Of a stretch of DNA of 64,000 nucleotides, positions 61,856-64,000 are shown in pieces. The position numbers and the translations under genes were made by a program. Within the stretch, counting starts at the first letter, position 1, and each line of letters starts with the position of its first letter. The notes below the pieces were generated by a model. The model had not been told where the DNA came from. It saw only the letters and a list, made by a program, of their open reading frames with translations, and did no database searches. The DNA comes from Chryseobacterium sp. G0186 (GTDB taxonomy: Bacteria > Bacteroidota > Bacteroidia > Flavobacteriales > Weeksellaceae): positions 3,348,001 to 3,412,000 of the forward strand of contig NZ_CP033918.1 of the NCBI RefSeq assembly GCF_003815675.1. Reading direction: 5' to 3'.

Positions 61856-63879
61856 ACACACGTTATTTAAAAATCTTTTCCATCCTTGTCGTAATCGCTC
61901 TTATTTTTGTAGCGAGGCTTGCTTATTTACAACTATTTACAGATCGTTATGCGCTGAATGCAGCCAATACCTCTATTAAAACTGAATATGTTATCCCGCA
62001 ACGTGGGGTAATTTTTGACAGGAATGGTAGAATTATGGTAGGAAACCAGCCTGCCTATGAAGTTTCCTTTACTCAGGCGTTAATGAAACCGGATTTTGAT
62101 ACATTGGGCTTCTGTAGTCTGATGAAGATCAGTAAAACTGATTTTATCAATAAAATCAATGTCATTAAAAAAGAAAAATACTATTCTAAGCTGACTCCTA
62201 TGACTTTTTTAAAGGACCTCAGCAGGGAAGATATTGCAAGGGTACAGGAAATCATTTTTAAATACCCTGCCTTTAATATTGTACAGAGACCTCAGCGTCA
62301 GTACGAAGTGTCTACTTCCGGAAACCTTCTGGGATATACTAATGAGGTAAATGATGCAGAAATCAAAAAGGATTCTACCTATTATCTTCCTGGTGATTTC
62401 ATTGGTAAAAAAGGAGTGGAGAAATCCTATGAAAAAGAACTTCGTGGCGTAAAAGGAGTGAAATATATCCAAAAAGATATCAGACTCCGAAATATTGGAT
62501 CCTATAAAAATGGTACTCTGGATAAAGATGTGATTACGGGGAAAGATATTACATTGACCATTGATTACGATCTTCAGAGAATGGCTGAAGAAATGTTGGT
62601 GAATAAGCATGGAGCCATTGTAGCAATAGACCCTAATAATGGGGAAATTCTGACGTTGGCTTCAGGTCCGGATATTGATCCTAACTTATTTACAGGTCCC
62701 AATAAATCTAAAAACCTGTATGCAATGTCAAAAGATACGCTGTATGAAAATAAGCCTACTTTTGACAGGTCTGTTCAGGCTGCCTATCCTCCGGGCTCTA
62801 CATTCAAATTGTTGACTGCCCTTGCAGGAATGCAGATGGGAGTGATGACAGAAAATACTATTTTCCCGTGTGGTGGAGGATTCTATTATAAAGGATTAAG
62901 AATTAAAGGACATGGTGGAGCAGATCCATTGATCCCCTCTATTCAGGTTTCCAGTAACTGTTATTTCTCACATGCTTATCTGGCTATTATGAATAAATAT
63001 CCTGGTGAGCCCTCCAAAGGGGTAGATGAATGGAAAAAGATCATGAATAGCTTTGGCGTTGGTGAGTTCTTAAATAATGACCTTGCTTCAGGTGCAAAAG
63101 GAAGAATTCCAAGCGGTGAGTTCTACGAAAAAAGACAAAAAAATTTAAATAAATACAGTGGTAAAAAGGATTTTAAAAACTGGGATCCTTTAGCTACAGG
63201 GGCTGTCTTCAATGGAATGGGACAGGGAGATGTGATGCTTACTCCTTTGCAGATGGCAAACTTTGTCGCTGCCATTGCCAATAAAGGCTGGTACTACACG
63301 CCTCATATTGTGAAGAGTATCGATGGGAAATCAAATCCAGATGCTAGATTCAAGGTAAAGCACAAAACACTTGTAGATACTAAATACTTTGAGCCCGTAT
63401 TGAAAGGGATGGAGGCTGTAGTGCTTAGAGGAACAGGTCGAAGTCTCAAATCGAATGATTTTACACAGCTTGCAAAAACAGGAACAGCTCAGGTTCCACA
63501 AGGAAAAGATAATTCAATCTTTGTACTGATTGCACCAGCTGATAAACCTAAAATTGTTGTAGTTGCCGTAATGGAACATGCAGGATTTGGAGCTACCTGG
63601 GCTGGGCCAGCCTGTACTGTAATTGCTGAAAAGTATATAACAGGTGACCTGAAGAGAGAAAATCTCTATAAAAAGATGACAGGAGCAAGCTTTATGCCTG
63701 AGTATAAAAGACAGTGGATTGCAGACCTGAAACGTAAGGGGCTTTATGTAGATCCTAAGCCAGATTCAATCAAGCGTAAAAAAATGCAGGACAGTCTGAA
63801 CTTTATAAAAAAACAGAAAGCCAAATTACAACAGAGAATAAACGAAGAAACTAAAAATACAAAATCTGTTAAGCAATGA
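61852..63879 (+). CDS. mrdA: Penicillin-binding protein 2 (elongasome transpeptidase)
   Basis: 675 residues. The start is a TTG at 61852, overlapping the mreD stop in a TTGA arrangement, so translation is probably coupled. One membrane helix (about 7-27), the pedestal domain and the transpeptidase domain follow, with S316-T-F-K319, S367-S-N369 and K542-T-G544. It cross-links peptidoglycan during cell elongation. The last 50 residues are Lys-rich. It overlaps rodA by four bases (ATGA). Confidence 0.95.
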   Translation: MNTRYLKIFSILVVIALIFVARLAYLQLFTDRYALNAANTSIKTEYVIPQRGVIFDRNGRIMVGNQPAYEVSFTQALMKPDFDTLGFCSLMKISKTDFINKINVIKKEKYYSKLTPMTFLKDLSREDIARVQEIIFKYPAFNIVQRPQRQYEVSTSGNLLGYTNEVNDAEIKKDSTYYLPGDFIGKKGVEKSYEKELRGVKGVKYIQKDIRLRNIGSYKNGTLDKDVITGKDITLTIDYDLQRMAEEMLVNKHGAIVAIDPNNGEILTLASGPDIDPNLFTGPNKSKNLYAMSKDTLYENKPTFDRSVQAAYPPGSTFKLLTALAGMQMGVMTENTIFPCGGGFYYKGLRIKGHGGADPLIPSIQVSSNCYFSHAYLAIMNKYPGEPSKGVDEWKKIMNSFGVGEFLNNDLASGAKGRIPSGEFYEKRQKNLNKYSGKKDFKNWDPLATGAVFNGMGQGDVMLTPLQMANFVAAIANKGWYYTPHIVKSIDGKSNPDARFKVKHKTLVDTKYFEPVLKGMEAVVLRGTGRSLKSNDFTQLAKTGTAQVPQGKDNSIFVLIAPADKPKIVVVAVMEHAGFGATWAGPACTVIAEKYITGDLKRENLYKKMTGASFMPEYKRQWIADLKRKGLYVDPKPDSIKRKKMQDSLNFIKKQKAKLQQRINEETKNTKSVKQ

Positions 63880-64000
63880 AATGGACTGAAGGAATAGATA
63901 AATTGGGCCTTGGGCTGTATTTCCTGCTTTGCATTTTTGCTATTGCAAATATCTACAGTGTTGATCAGAAACTAGGAGAAAAGCAGTTGATTTTCTTCTG
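63876..64000 (+). CDS. rodA: Cell elongation glycosyltransferase RodA, 3'-truncated by window edge
   Basis: The first 41 codons are visible. They read MKWTEGIDKLGLGLYFLLC and then FAIANIYSV, the usual RodA start with its first membrane helix. RodA is the SEDS peptidoglycan polymerase that works with PBP2. The ATGA overlap with mrdA and the operon order support the call. The rest lies outside the window. Confidence 0.88.
   Translation, partial: MKWTEGIDKLGLGLYFLLCIFAIANIYSVDQKLGEKQLIFF

Noticed and set aside
1..64000. tRNA, rRNA, riboswitch, CRISPR array, insertion sequence or prophage
   Set aside because: None was recognised by eye: no cloverleaf with a CCA end, no regularly spaced repeats and no transposase or integrase motifs. 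A covariance-model scan would be needed to exclude small RNAs.

Overview
The window looks like a chromosomal segment of a low-GC, Gram-negative Bacteroidota bacterium, most probably a flavobacterium close to Chryseobacterium (family Weeksellaceae). This rests on several signs: the gliding-motility lipoprotein gene gldH, GLPGLI and DUF3078 family proteins, an Alternative Complex III operon, a split Suf system, A/T-rich start contexts without Shine-Dalgarno sites, and repeated TAnnTTTG promoter elements with an upstream TTG, which is the Bacteroidota housekeeping promoter. The genus is an inference from memory of such genomes, not from a search. No rRNA, tRNA, CRISPR array, transposase or prophage was seen. 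Nearly all of the window is ordinary core genome.

Layout. 1-8.4 kb: two adjacent envelope proteins of DUF4836 type (the first cut by the window edge), a small membrane protein, a ChaA-like Ca2+/H+ antiporter, a three-repeat beta-trefoil-like protein, a group III truncated haemoglobin, a KirBac-type K+ channel with a YkgJ-like Cys-cluster protein, a Thr-rich secreted protein and a DUF1801 protein. 8.5-14.4 kb: glutamate dehydrogenase, DprA, a rhomboid protease and a tandem pair of DUF3078 outer-membrane-type proteins. 14.4-19.0 kb: the Suf Fe-S assembly operon sufA-sufB-(GNAT)-sufC-sufD on the minus strand. 19.2-20.0 kb: a GLPGLI protein.

20.1-24.2 kb is the main accessory region. It is a minus-strand operon with two tiny double-glycine-leader peptides, a small three-helix membrane protein, a polytopic membrane protein, a membrane-anchored CxxC thioredoxin-like protein and a C39-peptidase ABC exporter. 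This is a complete-looking make, fold and export cassette for two Cys-containing bacteriocin-like or signalling peptides, and it is the best candidate here for an undescribed system.

24.7-32.1 kb: a neutral zinc metallopeptidase, an LtaS-like phosphoglycerol transferase, ribH with a TPR membrane protein, apt with a lipoprotein, and a secreted hypothetical protein. 32.2-40.6 kb: the complete actABCDEF operon (quinol to cytochrome c electron transfer). 40.8-48.6 kb: a SPOR protein, a polytopic membrane protein, SelO, and an envelope operon ricT-like/gldH/PBP1A. 49.1-53.5 kb: a FadL-type channel with a GDSL-type lipoprotein, prs and ribosomal protein L25. 53.8-59.1 kb: sufS (apart from the other suf genes), converging on the haem operon hemA-hemC-hemD-hemE. 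59.4-64.0 kb: the rod-shape operon mreB-mreC-mreD-mrdA-rodA, cut by the right edge inside rodA.

The themes are therefore Fe-S and haem biogenesis feeding a c-type-cytochrome respiratory chain, cell-wall elongation, envelope proteins, and one inserted peptide-export cassette. Convergent gene pairs are generally separated by strong inverted-repeat terminators, many of them usable in both directions.
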